NCBI GenBank assembly: GCA_022592445.1
Contig: JABYQR010000530.1
Coordinates: forward strand, 1-22,648
Length of the DNA stretch: 22,648 bases
Reading direction: 5' to 3'
Source of the DNA: Cytidiella melzeri
Lineage: Eukaryota > Basidiomycota > Agaricomycetes > Polyporales > Irpicaceae
The notes under the pieces are model-generated. The model saw only the letters and a program-made list of their open reading frames with translations, did not search any database and was not told the DNA's origin. A program made the translations under genes and the position numbers. Positions 9,246 through 17,089 of this stretch are shown piece after piece. Each line of letters begins with the position of its first letter. The first letter of the stretch is position 1.

Positions 9246-11117
9246 GTGCAGTGGAATCCCGATACAACCATTATCGTGGAAACCGATGCCTCCGACTACG
9301 CCCTCGGCGCCATCCTCTCTATCGTCTCCGACGGAGAAATACACCCGGTCGCTTTTCACTCTCGAACTTTCACCGCTCCCGAGTTGAATTACGACGTACA
9401 TGACAAGGAACTCCTTGCTATTCATGAAGCCTTCCGGACTTGGCGCCATTACCTCGAGGGAACGCCGACTCCGATCGACGTTGTCACCGATCACAAGAAT
9501 CTGGAGTACTTCTCTACTACGAAACTCCTCACCCGACGACAGGCTCGTTGGTCCGAATTCCTATCCAGTTTTAATCTTGTTATCCGATTCCGACCCGGAA
9601 AGCTCGGTACTAAGCCCGATGCCTTGACTAGACGATGGGACGTCTACCCTAAAGAGGGAGGTAGCGACTATGCTAGTGTCAACCCGCACAACTTCAAGCC
9701 TATCTTTTCCTCCGAACATCTCATCGCTTCTATACGCGCAACGGCCCTTATGGAACCGACTCTTCGCAGTGTCTATGTCTTCGACTCTGAAGAACTCTAC
9801 CAGGATATCCTCCGATCACTCCCATCCGACACCTACGCTACACAGCTCCGATCCAAGCCTCTTCCTCCGAGGTGGTCTGATGAGCCTAACGGCTTACTCT
9901 TACATGACGGCAAAATCTATGTCCCCGATGTTGGTGACCTCCGACTCCGAGTCTTACGTTACCGACATGACCATCTTCTATCCGGTCACTACGGAGTCAG
10001 CAAGACGTTAGCTCTTATCCGTCGGGAATTCTCCTGGCCCAAACTCCGAACCTTCGTTACCGATTACTGCAAGTCTTGTACGACTTGTAAACGATCTAAG
10101 GCCCCGAGACATAAGCCCTACGGAACGGTCCAACAGCTCCCGGTCCCGACTCGGCCCTGGGATTCGATATCCATGGACTTCATAGAACAACTCCCCGATT
10201 CCGATGGTTTCACTGCCATACTCGTCATTGTAGACCGCCTCAGCAAGCAAGGCATATTCATTCCCACCTACGATACTATCGACTCTCCAGGCCTTGCTAA
10301 ACTGTTCGTCCTTCACGTCTTCTCCAAGCACGGAGTTCCATCACACTGTACCTCCGATCGGGGTACCGAGTTTGTTTCGCGATTCTTCCGAGCCTTGGGA
10401 CAGGCACTGGATATGAACCTACACTTCACTTCCGGTTACCATCCCGAAGCCGATGGACAGACCGAACGGACGAACCAGACCCTGGAACAATACCTCCGAG
10501 CGTACTGCAACTACCAGCAAGACAACTGGTCGGGCTTGCTCCCGCTTGCCGAGTTTGCATTCAATAATGTTCCCAGTGCCACTACAGGCATATCTCCGTT
10601 CTTCGCCAATAAAGGCTATCACCCAAACCTCACCATCTACCCCGAACGCAGTCTCGCTTCCTCTCGCGCCCATGAACTCGCAGTAAACCTCGAGGACTTG
10701 CACGAACACCTGAAAGAAAATATGCGCGAAGCCCAACTCCGATACCAAGGTCCCGCCGATGCCGTTCGTACACCACCGCCAACCTGGGACATCGGTGATC
10801 GGGTTTTTGTTAAAGCCAAGTACTTCAATACCACTCGTCCGTCCAAGAAGCTTACCGAGAAATACTTCGGCCCATTCGAAATCATAGGACGGGTAGGACC
10901 GCAATCCTTTACCCTCCGACTTCCCGATGCTATGCGAGCCGTTCACCCCGTTTACCATGTTTCCATGCTCGAACCATACACTCCTAGCAAATCCCGAATC
11001 ACGTTCCTTCCCCACCACCTCCGATTGAGATTGACGGCGAAATCGAGTATGAGATCGCAGAAGTCCTCGACTCGAAACTTGACCGCCGACGCCAAGCTTG
11101 TCCAATCCTCTACCTAG
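9246..11117 (+). CDS. pol: pol C-terminal part: RNase H and integrase, 623 codons open
   Basis: A long uninterrupted frame. It opens in RNase H ([14 protein letters not shown], then [10 protein letters not shown]), which removes the RNA template. The integrase zinc finger follows as H-X4-H ... C-X2-C (HLLSGH and CKSCTTCK, about 9970-10095). The catalytic core has Asp at 10176 (SMDFIEQLP), Asp at 10356 (TSDRGTEF) and Glu at 10464 (DGQTERTNQ), with 35 residues between the second and third: a standard DD35E integrase. The GPY/F module ([11 protein letters not shown]) and [12 protein letters not shown] follow at about 10870-10980. The first codon is not a true start, because this is the continuation of the pol polyprotein. 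The genuine frame leaves this one near 11015, so the last ~30 codons given here are out of frame. Confidence 0.92.
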   Translation: MQWNPDTTIIVETDASDYALGAILSIVSDGEIHPVAFHSRTFTAPELNYDVHDKELLAIHEAFRTWRHYLEGTPTPIDVVTDHKNLEYFSTTKLLTRRQARWSEFLSSFNLVIRFRPGKLGTKPDALTRRWDVYPKEGGSDYASVNPHNFKPIFSSEHLIASIRATALMEPTLRSVYVFDSEELYQDILRSLPSDTYATQLRSKPLPPRWSDEPNGLLLHDGKIYVPDVGDLRLRVLRYRHDHLLSGHYGVSKTLALIRREFSWPKLRTFVTDYCKSCTTCKRSKAPRHKPYGTVQQLPVPTRPWDSISMDFIEQLPDSDGFTAILVIVDRLSKQGIFIPTYDTIDSPGLAKLFVLHVFSKHGVPSHCTSDRGTEFVSRFFRALGQALDMNLHFTSGYHPEADGQTERTNQTLEQYLRAYCNYQQDNWSGLLPLAEFAFNNVPSATTGISPFFANKGYHPNLTIYPERSLASSRAHELAVNLEDLHEHLKENMREAQLRYQGPADAVRTPPPTWDIGDRVFVKAKYFNTTRPSKKLTEKYFGPFEIIGRVGPQSFTLRLPDAMRAVHPVYHVSMLEPYTPSKSRITFLPHHLRLRLTAKSSMRSQKSSTRNLTADAKLVQSST

Positions 11118-11250
11118 TTCGGTGGTCGGGTTACAAAGGAACCGATGAAGAAACATCTTGGGTACTCGCAACCAACTTGACCGAGCCCCCGAAGCCATTG
11201 CCGAGTTCCACTTGCGATACCCAAAGAAGCCTGGTCCTTTATCATTGTAA
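11018..11250 (+). pseudogene. pol: Integrase C-terminal chromodomain (frame-broken) and pol stop
   Basis: In the frame that includes CCT at 11018, sequence after the GPY/F module reads [18 protein letters not shown] and [16 protein letters not shown], a classic chromodomain with aromatic residues Y, W and W. In chromoviruses this domain binds methylated histone tails and directs integration. One more -1 shift near 11180 leads to a short tail ending at TAA 11248-11250. Because it lies out of frame with the integrase core by -1 at about 11015, the polyprotein as written loses it. The domain identity is clear. Confidence 0.8.
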
Positions 11251-11373
11251 TTCATTTGTTCAACATATCCCATCTTATTTTTATCTCCGAATTTCTCCGA
11301 GTCCGATTCGCTCTCACACTTCAAGACAACAAGAAAAAGAAAACTATATTTTACAACAAATACAAAGAAAGTA

Positions 11374-12478
11374 TTATCTACTTCTTTGCCTTCTTCTTCC
11401 CCTCAACGCCGAGATCTCCGAGTCCGACCCATCCTCCTGCCCCATCCACTCCTGCCAGAGGACAAAGTTCCTCCGAGTCACGTCGATTAACTCCCGGACA
11501 AGGTCCTGGAGTACCTCGACGTTGCGGTTGAGCTCCCTGAGCTCGGACTCCGAATCGGTCGCCTCGGACAACTCAGACTCATCGGCGTGCTCCACCAACT
11601 CCCGATGTTTCTTGCCCTTGTGCAAGAAGACCTTTGCCTTGTACTTCTTCATCTTATTCGGCCGGCTACTCGCCTCGGACCCCTTCCTCTTCTTCTTCGA
11701 CGAGGCCTCGGAGTTCCCTGACGCCGCCTTCGCGATCGGGGGTGCGACGAGCCAATTCGCCGACCCCGATGGCGCCTCAGACAGCTGCCCCACCGTCTTC
11801 ACCTTCACTCCACCCATCTTGCACTTCTGCTTGTCCTTGAAGCACTTCGCGCACGAGGACCCCCAACCGTTCACCTTCCACAAGCACTGGGCGCTGATCC
11901 TGGCGCACCGATCGCAGTCGTTTCCGACCGCCATGCCCTCTGGGATGGAGGCATCAACCATCTCCACATCACCCCCATCTTTCTCCTCGCCCGACAGGTC
12001 CGAGTCCGCGATGGTTGGCGCCGATTTTGCCTTTGCCTTTCCTTTCTGCTTCCCCAGAGTGACCGCCTTTGCGGCCTCCGTCACCGCAACCATAGGGTCG
12101 GCCCCCGATCCCGACGCGACTGACGCCGCCTTCTGCTTGGGCTTGGCCTTTGACTTCCCCTTTGCTGCCTCTGCCACTTTCTTCGCCTCAGCCGCATCCC
12201 GAGCCTGCTGCTCGGCCAGCCAATCGGCCTTGGCCTGAGCAACCCTCTGGGCCTCCTTCTCCTTCTCCTCAGCCTCTCTCGCTATCTCTCGCGCCATCTC
12301 CGCCTCCAGTTCGGCCTCCTCGTCCTGCAATCGCTGTTGCTCCGTGGCGAATCGCTGTTGAGCCTCCTCGCGTTGCCGAAGAAGACGCTCGACTCTCTGG
12401 GCAGTAGTTTCTGACAACAGAAATGAAGTCAGCAAATAAAGCCGATTCCGATTATGACTTACCAGCAGGGGCAGACAT
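11374..12478 (-). CDS. Antisense spliced gene: Zn2Cys6, coiled-coil protein (350 aa)
   Basis: This gene lies on the minus strand between pol and the 3' LTR. The start ATG is at 12478. Exon 1 is 12478-12463 (MSAPA plus one base). An intron of 52 nt (12462-12411) begins GTAAGT and ends TGTTGTCAG. Exon 2 is 12410-11374 and ends in TAA. The joined length is 1,053 nt, an exact multiple of three. Residues about 8-90 are a charged Glu/Arg/Gln-rich coiled coil. Residues about 168-205 contain two C-X2-C-X6-C halves (CDRCARISAQC and CAKCFKDKQKC), the fungal Zn2Cys6 binuclear cluster pattern. Lys-rich stretches on either side (for example KSKAKPKQK and KKKRKG) look like nuclear localisation signals, and a leucine-containing helix closes the protein. 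A nuclear DNA-binding or regulatory role is inferred. Its frame has no breaks, unlike the sense ORFs. Confidence 0.85.
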
Positions 12479-12562
12479 TTCCGATAATGCGCAAGTTGTT
12501 TTGTTGGGTAGTGGGAGTTGGGGTGAAAAGTGTCAAAATCCACATCGTCAGTCAGTCCTTGG

Positions 12563-12570
12563 TTTTTATA
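12563..12570 (-). promoter_or_regulatory. TATA box of the antisense gene
   Basis: The minus strand reads TATAAAAA here, 85 bp upstream of the antisense ATG, giving a 5' leader of about 55-60 nt. It lies within the element's internal region, not in the LTR, so this gene could be transcribed independently of the LTR promoter. Confidence 0.55.
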
Positions 12571-12631
12571 CGCCTATCGCTATCTCCGATCATCAAGACG
12601 GGAAAGCATTGCCCTCAGGGGTTCGGGCCTT

Positions 12632-12641
12632 AAGGGGGAGG
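12632..12641 (+). other. Polypurine tract of the chromovirus
   Basis: AAGGGGGAGG lies three bases before the 3' LTR. A purine run at this position is the usual primer site for plus-strand DNA synthesis in LTR retrotransposons. Confidence 0.8.
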
Positions 12642-12644
12642 TAC

Positions 12645-13265
12645 TATTACGATCCGATCGGATCACGTGATCGGTACCGGACATCCAACATCCTTATCCT
12701 CGCACAGCCACATCCTCAACTCGTCACACGGTCCAACACCGATGTTCCTCCGATTTACCTTGTGCTCGCTATCACTGGTTTCATCAGTTGTAGATATCCC
12801 TTTGTACTTTTTCTCCGTATTTCTCCGACTCCGATTATTTGCCTGATCTAATCCTCTCTTGTCTCGGACCCTACACGCATGCCTTATCGGACTTACAACT
12901 TCTAGTACTATATAACCAGACTCAATTGTACAGTAGAAGTTTAAGTTCGAATATCGAATAAGATCCCCATCCTATTCCTACCTCTTCATTCGACTTCACT
13001 TGCTGGAGTTGTCTTACTCGTCGTTGCCCGACTTCTGTTCTGAAACTCTTCCTCCAACTTCGTCTTCGCCGACCCCGAGTCTCTGAGGCCGAACCCTTGA
13101 TCTTGCTAAGTCCAAATCCGAGTCACCGAGGATTCACGAGAGGCGCAACTTACTCAGTTGAAGCCGATTGACTCTTACAGCTCCCCCTGTCGCCTACTCC
13201 GATCGCCGACCCGATTAGCAGCATCGGACTTTGCGACAACGCCAATCCCGTATCAGTTCTTAACA
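12645..13265 (+). repeat. 3' LTR of the chromovirus
   Basis: This 621 bp copy matches 5615-6236 with about six differences (for example CGGCACC/CGGTACC near the start, one T missing in the TTTCTTCCG run, CCATACACG/CCCTACACG). It is followed by the GTAAG duplication at 13266-13270. TATATAA is at 12909-12915. Confidence 0.95.
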
Positions 13266-13270
13266 GTAAG

Positions 13271-13924
13271 AGGTGTGGTGAGCGAAGTACTGGGGAGTAC
13301 AGAGTAGTCCTTTATCAACAGAGTGGATAAGACTGAGGGGATATGCCCTCAGGAGTGCCTCTATATATACATGAAGGGAAGGACCCCAGGTACTACCTTA
13401 AGACCCCTCATACCTACATGAGTAAGTGAAGTAATCTACCTTACTAAGCATGCCCTATGCCCTAGTGGTGCCACTTCAATAATCAACCAATAGCAATTGT
13501 CCCCATGACCTGACCCCATGATCCAGTTCCAAGGCTAGACTTGTTCTAGCTTGTTCTAAGACAAGGCTAGACTTTTCCAGAAGGTTCTATGGACTATGAC
13601 ATCATCTAATGGAATGTTCTATACTATGACATCATAGTTCCAGCATGTTCCACAATGTTCCAGAGAGTTCTATCATGTGATACCCAGATAAGGAAAGGAG
13701 TGCATCAGCGCATCAGAGACAGGAGGCGCATCAGCGCATCAATTGATAGGCACTGAGCATAAGCGCCGGAATAGGCGCCTGATAGGTGCCAGATAAGCGC
13801 TGGATAAGCGCCTAAATAGAAGCTGGATAAGTGCTGGATAAGGGCTTGACAAGCGCTTGAATATTCCCAATAATACCGTTGCCTGGTAAGGCAAGTCTTG
13901 TAGAAACATTGAAAATCTGTGACA
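13271..13924 (-). mobile_element. Solo LTR, family C: main piece (minus sense)
   Basis: In minus sense this LTR begins TGTCACAG at 13924 and continues through the chromovirus insertion to its end at 5543. Joined length is about 726 bp. CCCTC follows at 13925-13929 and matches 5538-5542, so it was a solo LTR before the chromovirus landed in it. U3 carries imperfect direct repeats (GGATAAGCGC-like units at about 13758-13856, GCGCATCA units at about 13703-13740) and two TATGACATCAT sites (about 13605 and 13627). A TATATATA box on the minus strand lies at 13372-13379. A perfect 7 bp hairpin (CTGAGGG/CCCTCAG, 13333-13352) sits where the RNA leader should begin. Confidence 0.85.
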
Positions 13925-13929
13925 CCCTC

Positions 13930-14660
13930 AACCTAGGTGTTAAGACCAACTATCGTCAAGGGACAAGTTGCCAAGTCAGGACCCCTTGGTGTAGCTACAC
14001 ACAAGGTGGAATGATGGTCTAGTCCGCGCAGTTGCTGTCAAGCACAGTGGCAGACAGATGATAGTTCGATAGAAGGAATATTGATACAAAGTGGATAGAC
14101 TGAGGTTCTAGCCCCCTTGTCTAGTGGCTATTATACATGTTGACCTGAGTACTTTTGGACCTGTCCAAAGTAGTGGTAGCAAATCGGAGGAATAGAAAGG
14201 AAGAACAATACACAGAGAACAATAGCTAATTTGGAAGGCCAATGGGAGAAAAGACTGTCAAGGCGTGGAAACAAGGAACAATGAAAAGGTGAGGCATGAG
14301 GCAAAAATCAATAGAGAAGGGGTTGAACCCAAAACAGGGGATAGACGGGGTTGGACCCGAAACAGGGGATAGACAGGGTTGGACCCGATGGAATGGTAAT
14401 GGAGGTATGGAAAGGCTGAGGGTTGAACCAAGGCAATGGTAACTAATTGGAGTTAGGTCTGAGGTTGGAATGAACACAAGGAGACAACCAATGACGTAAT
14501 AGTCCATGTCTAACGGAGGCGATGTGAATCAGGGAATGATGGATGAAGGACAAGTTGGATTGTCAAGGCAAGTGTAAAGAAGATAACTAGTTATCAAGTT
14601 AATCAAAGAAGTGAAGAAAAATAATAGGGTGTGAAAACTGTTTGTAACACTAGGAGGCAC
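13930..14660. other. Non-coding DNA between solo LTR C and solo LTR A
   Basis: No gene is recognised. Minus-strand open frames at 14226-14507 come from a tandem repeat and are Pro/Ser/Cys-rich, not convincing protein. CpG is scarce. The segment ends at the GCATA duplication of the next solo LTR. Confidence 0.4.
14319..14389 (+). repeat. Tandem repeat, 28 bp unit, about 2.5 copies
   Basis: Unit 1 is 14319-14346, unit 2 is 14347-14374, and a partial unit 3 runs 14375-14389. Each unit has the form GGGGTTGRACCC followed by RAAACAGGGGATAGAC. Units 1 and 2 differ at two positions. Confidence 0.85.
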
Positions 14661-14873
14661 GCATATGACATGGATAGTCCAACAGAGACCGGATTTTTCC
14701 AACAATGTCACAAGTTTGCAGCCTTAGGCGCCTATCTAGAGCGCTTATTTTCCGGCTAGGAGTGTTACCGGACCTAACCCTAACCCGGGTCACGTAACAT
14801 CCTGCCTTATTTATCAATAGTCCAGACCCAAACCCTAGACTCAATCTGGAGCGGTTCCAGATCAACCTAGGCT

Positions 14874-15132
14874 ATTGTTCTATTGTTCAACTTCCATTGA
14901 TAGGGGTTCCCCAGGGATTCCCCAGGGATTCCCCCAGTTCCTATTGTCCTATTGTCTTCCGTCTATTGTCTTTTGTCTATTGTTAGGGATTCCCCCAGTT
15001 TCTATTGTTCTATTGTTCCAGATTCTATTGTTCTATTGTCTATTGTTCTAGTCCTATTGTTCTATGTACCCTGGTCCTTGACAGTTACTCAGGTCCTTGA
15101 CAGTTACCCTGGTCTCTTATTGTTCTATTGTT
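14874..15132 (+). promoter_or_regulatory. Array of CTATTGTT motifs in U3 of LTR A
   Basis: About 14 copies of TATTGT, most as CTATTGTT or CTATTGTC, occur in 260 bp upstream of the TATA box. The core ATTGTT/AACAAT is the recognition sequence of SOX/HMG-box proteins, including yeast Rox1. The same motif is present in U3 of LTR B, an otherwise diverged family. An enhancer or repressor role is inferred. Confidence 0.5.
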
Positions 15133-15262
15133 ACTCCAGTCCCACAGTTACTCCAGTCCCTAGTGTGGGAACTGGTGCACAGACCACCCAGACACAGTAT
15201 ATATAGTACCCCTTACCCTCCCTGGTTCTGCATCTTGACCTCTTTGTCATTTGCACTGCCAG

Positions 15263-15323
15263 GTGAGTTACTCAATGTAACCTAGTATAAGCTTGATATT
15301 AACTTCGTCATTTGCACTGCCAG
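15263..15323 (+). other. Intron-like segment in LTR A leader flanked by direct repeat
   Basis: The segment begins GTGAGT and ends CTGCCAG, with TATTAAC as a possible branch site at 15297-15303. The 21 nt before the donor (15242-15262) and the last 21 nt of the segment (15303-15323) are the same but for one base (shared part TCATTTGCACTGCCAG). The copy at 1517-2303 has the same arrangement. Confidence 0.5.
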
Positions 15324-15469
15324 TATCCGGCCTCTGAGCCTGCTTGCCTGCTTATCATCGACTTTGACCTCGTTGTCGTTGTTGGAGATCCCTTTCCACT
15401 TCCACTCCTCCTCTTCTCCACCCTTGTTTAGGGTTATCAGTATCACAGCAGTCGCTCCGCGACAGCATA

Positions 15470-15918
15470 GGCCTTCCACCTCAGTGCATGCTGTGTCCTG
15501 CCGTGCATTGATGTGTTCATTGCTTTGTCTTTGTTTGCAGAAGTACCTTGGTGCATTGGTTTTTTGCTCTCATATTTGGACTAAGGATGAAGAAGAAAAG
15601 GTTTAGGAGGTGTAGCTTGGGTATATTGTCTCATCACTTTAGGAGCTCAGATAGGAGTTCATGTATTGTATATATAGCTACACGTTTTGGTGCTGTAAAG
15701 TCTATAGCAAAATGGACTTGTGCAGGCAACCTTTCCCGTGCCCAATTTTCAACAGTATTTTGTAATTGAAGCAAAACTGAGTGGGTTATGGCCAGCTCAC
15801 TGGACAAAAATCCTTTGACTCAGGTTCAAAGTCAGCCTGAGCTGCATACTTACCATGGTTGCTGTTAGACTGCTGCATTTGCAGCGCTTTGACATGGACA
15901 GAGCAGATGTTGATGAGT
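15470..15918. other. Old non-coding DNA with possible exon remnants
   Basis: I see no gene I can define. A splice-acceptor-like TTTGTTTGCAG ends at about 15540 and is followed by short open frames, and TATATATA occurs near 15670, but no protein family is recognised. The segment ends in the AAGGG duplication of the next solo LTR. Confidence 0.35.
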
Positions 15919-15923
15919 AAGGG

Positions 15924-16611
15924 TGACATGGAGACAGGGCTCAATGGGACAAACAGGGACACAAAGTGGAAATTGACAAAGAGGTGGTGGCAGGCGTGAA
16001 GCACAATGCTTTCACCAGTTATCAGACTTTGTTCAAGTATCTAGCCCAGTAAAGACCAAGAGGTCGAGATGGGGGCTAGGAGCGTACATGCAGCATCTTA
16101 TATAGACTTCAGAAACCTGTGCACAGACCATGTTAAGGGCAGGCTTTGCAAGAAGCCGTGTAAACAAAGAACAATAGAACTACCTAAAGGAGAACAATAG
16201 CTATTGTCTGGACTCTGCCAAGACCACTACTCATGAGAGAATCTATCTAAAAGGAGACCAGTTATTGTATTCCATTCCCACACCTGTGAGAACATTCTTC
16301 CATAAAGAGAACAATAGTGAAAGGACAATAGGAGTCAATGTGGATGGTATCTATGATGTCAAACCCTAGCTATGGGCTGAGCCATGTGGTTGTAGCCATG
16401 TGGTATTACATAAGCTGAGTCACGTGCCAGCGTAACATAGCAGCAAGTAATGTGACCATGTAGAGCATCTAAGCCACATGATATGGGCACTTAATAGACG
16501 TGCAAGTAGTTTGTGCAGAGAGGGTTGCAACTGGGTTGCAGCCCGAGGTTTTAAAGATAATAACAAGAGGTAAAATGCAAAAAATAAGGGCTAGTCAGGC
16601 CATCCACGACA
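15924..16611 (-). mobile_element. Solo LTR, family B (minus sense), TSD AAGGG
   Basis: This 688 bp block in minus sense begins TGTCGTGG and ends CCATGTCA. AAGGG lies on both sides (15919-15923 and 16612-16616). It is a diverged copy of the plus-sense LTR at 20686-21445. Many differences are CG in the right copy against CA or TG here, so this is the older copy. It lacks the 67 bp repeat/intron-like segment that the right copy has in its leader. CACGTG is at 16421-16426. Confidence 0.9.
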
Positions 16612-16672
16612 AAGGGGATTGAACCTAAGACCCAAGAAAAAAGTGATAAGTATTCTTGGCCACTCAGTTATG
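16612..16672 (-). repeat. tRNA-like A-box/B-box sequence (SINE or tRNA remnant)
   Basis: On the minus strand TAACTGAGTGG (16660-16670) resembles the RNA polymerase III A box and GGTTCAATCC (16616-16625) resembles the B box. They are 45 nt apart, the spacing seen in tRNAs. The acceptor and anticodon stems do not fold convincingly, so it is not a working tRNA. Solo LTR B inserted right at its 3' side. Confidence 0.35.
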
Positions 16673-16903
16673 GGACAACATGGAACAAACCAGTGAATGT
16701 TGGCAATTGACTGGTGATTTAAGCAGAGTAGCAACAAGAGGGGTTACTGATACTAGTGTTAGCAAGGCCGGCAAGCAGCAAGTACAATCTCTGAAGATTG
16801 AATGAAATATTACTTTTTGAGCCAGATTTGTAAGTAAACTTGGTGCTGGTAGAAGCCTGAACAAGTGATTTTGTTAGGAATGGCTTCTTCAATGAGTAAT
16901 GTA
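16673..16903. other. Short non-coding flank of the DNA transposon
   Basis: CpG-poor sequence without a recognisable gene. It ends in the TA target dinucleotide of the transposon at 16904-16905. Confidence 0.4.
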
Positions 16904-16905
16904 TA

Positions 16906-16932
16906 AGATAGGCCCAGGACTGTTTCGACTAC
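16906..16932 (+). repeat. Left terminal inverted repeat of the DNA transposon
   Basis: 27 bp, pairs with 19851-19877 with one mismatch (position 22, G against A). It begins directly after the TA target. Confidence 0.92.
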
Positions 16933-17089
16933 ATCACGTGGCTAAAAAGCCGTCACTCGGTGTCACGCATTTTATGTCTTAGATAAATCAATAACTCCAA
17001 TAACAAGCCAAACGTAGACATACGTGTGATCAAATGATAATTAAACTTTCTCTGAGCAAGGGCCACCGACTCTACGACAGCAATCCAGC

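Larger units (their letters stand above)
5615..13265 (+). mobile_element. Ty3/gypsy chromovirus LTR retrotransposon, complete, TSD GTAAG
   Basis: The element is 7,651 bp with two LTRs (5615-6236 and 12645-13265) and perfect 5 bp target duplications GTAAG at 5610-5614 and 13266-13270. Plus-strand order is gag, protease, reverse transcriptase, RNase H, integrase, chromodomain, which is the Ty3/gypsy (Metaviridae) order; the chromodomain places it among chromoviruses. Between the pol stop (about 11250) and the 3' LTR lies a minus-strand spliced gene. I count about six differences, one of them a 1-bp indel, between the LTRs, so they are about 99% identical and the insertion is recent. Despite this, the sense reading frame is broken at about ten points, always by -1. 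The element sits inside solo LTR C. Confidence 0.96.
14666..15464 (+). mobile_element. Solo LTR, family A (plus sense), TSD GCATA
   Basis: This 799 bp LTR starts TGACATGG and ends GCGACA, with perfect target duplications GCATA at 14661-14665 and 15465-15469. It matches the minus-sense copy at 1517-2303 along its whole length with a few per cent divergence. U3 has about 14 copies of CTATTGT-type motifs (14874-15132). TATATATA is at 15198-15205, and the expected RNA leader CATCTTGACC is at 15231-15240. An intron-like 61 nt segment lies at 15263-15323. No internal retrotransposon sequence follows, so it is a solo copy. Confidence 0.94.

Noticed and set aside
10419..11324. 301-codon minus-strand frame
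   Set aside because: It lies opposite the integrase and chromodomain; composition mirrors the sense strand and no start, splice site or motif supports it.
11177..12238. 353-codon plus-strand frame, Ser/Phe/Pro-rich
   Set aside because: It is the shadow of the antisense Zn2Cys6 gene, which has a start, an intron and domain motifs.
14226..14507. Minus-strand 93-codon frame
   Set aside because: Derives from the 28 bp tandem repeat and has no coding character.
1517..15464. One giant palindromic element with 0.8 kb inverted ends (1517-2303 and 14666-15464)
   Set aside because: Each arm has its own perfect 5 bp duplication (AGCGG and GCATA) and TG...CA ends, so they are two separate solo LTR insertions.
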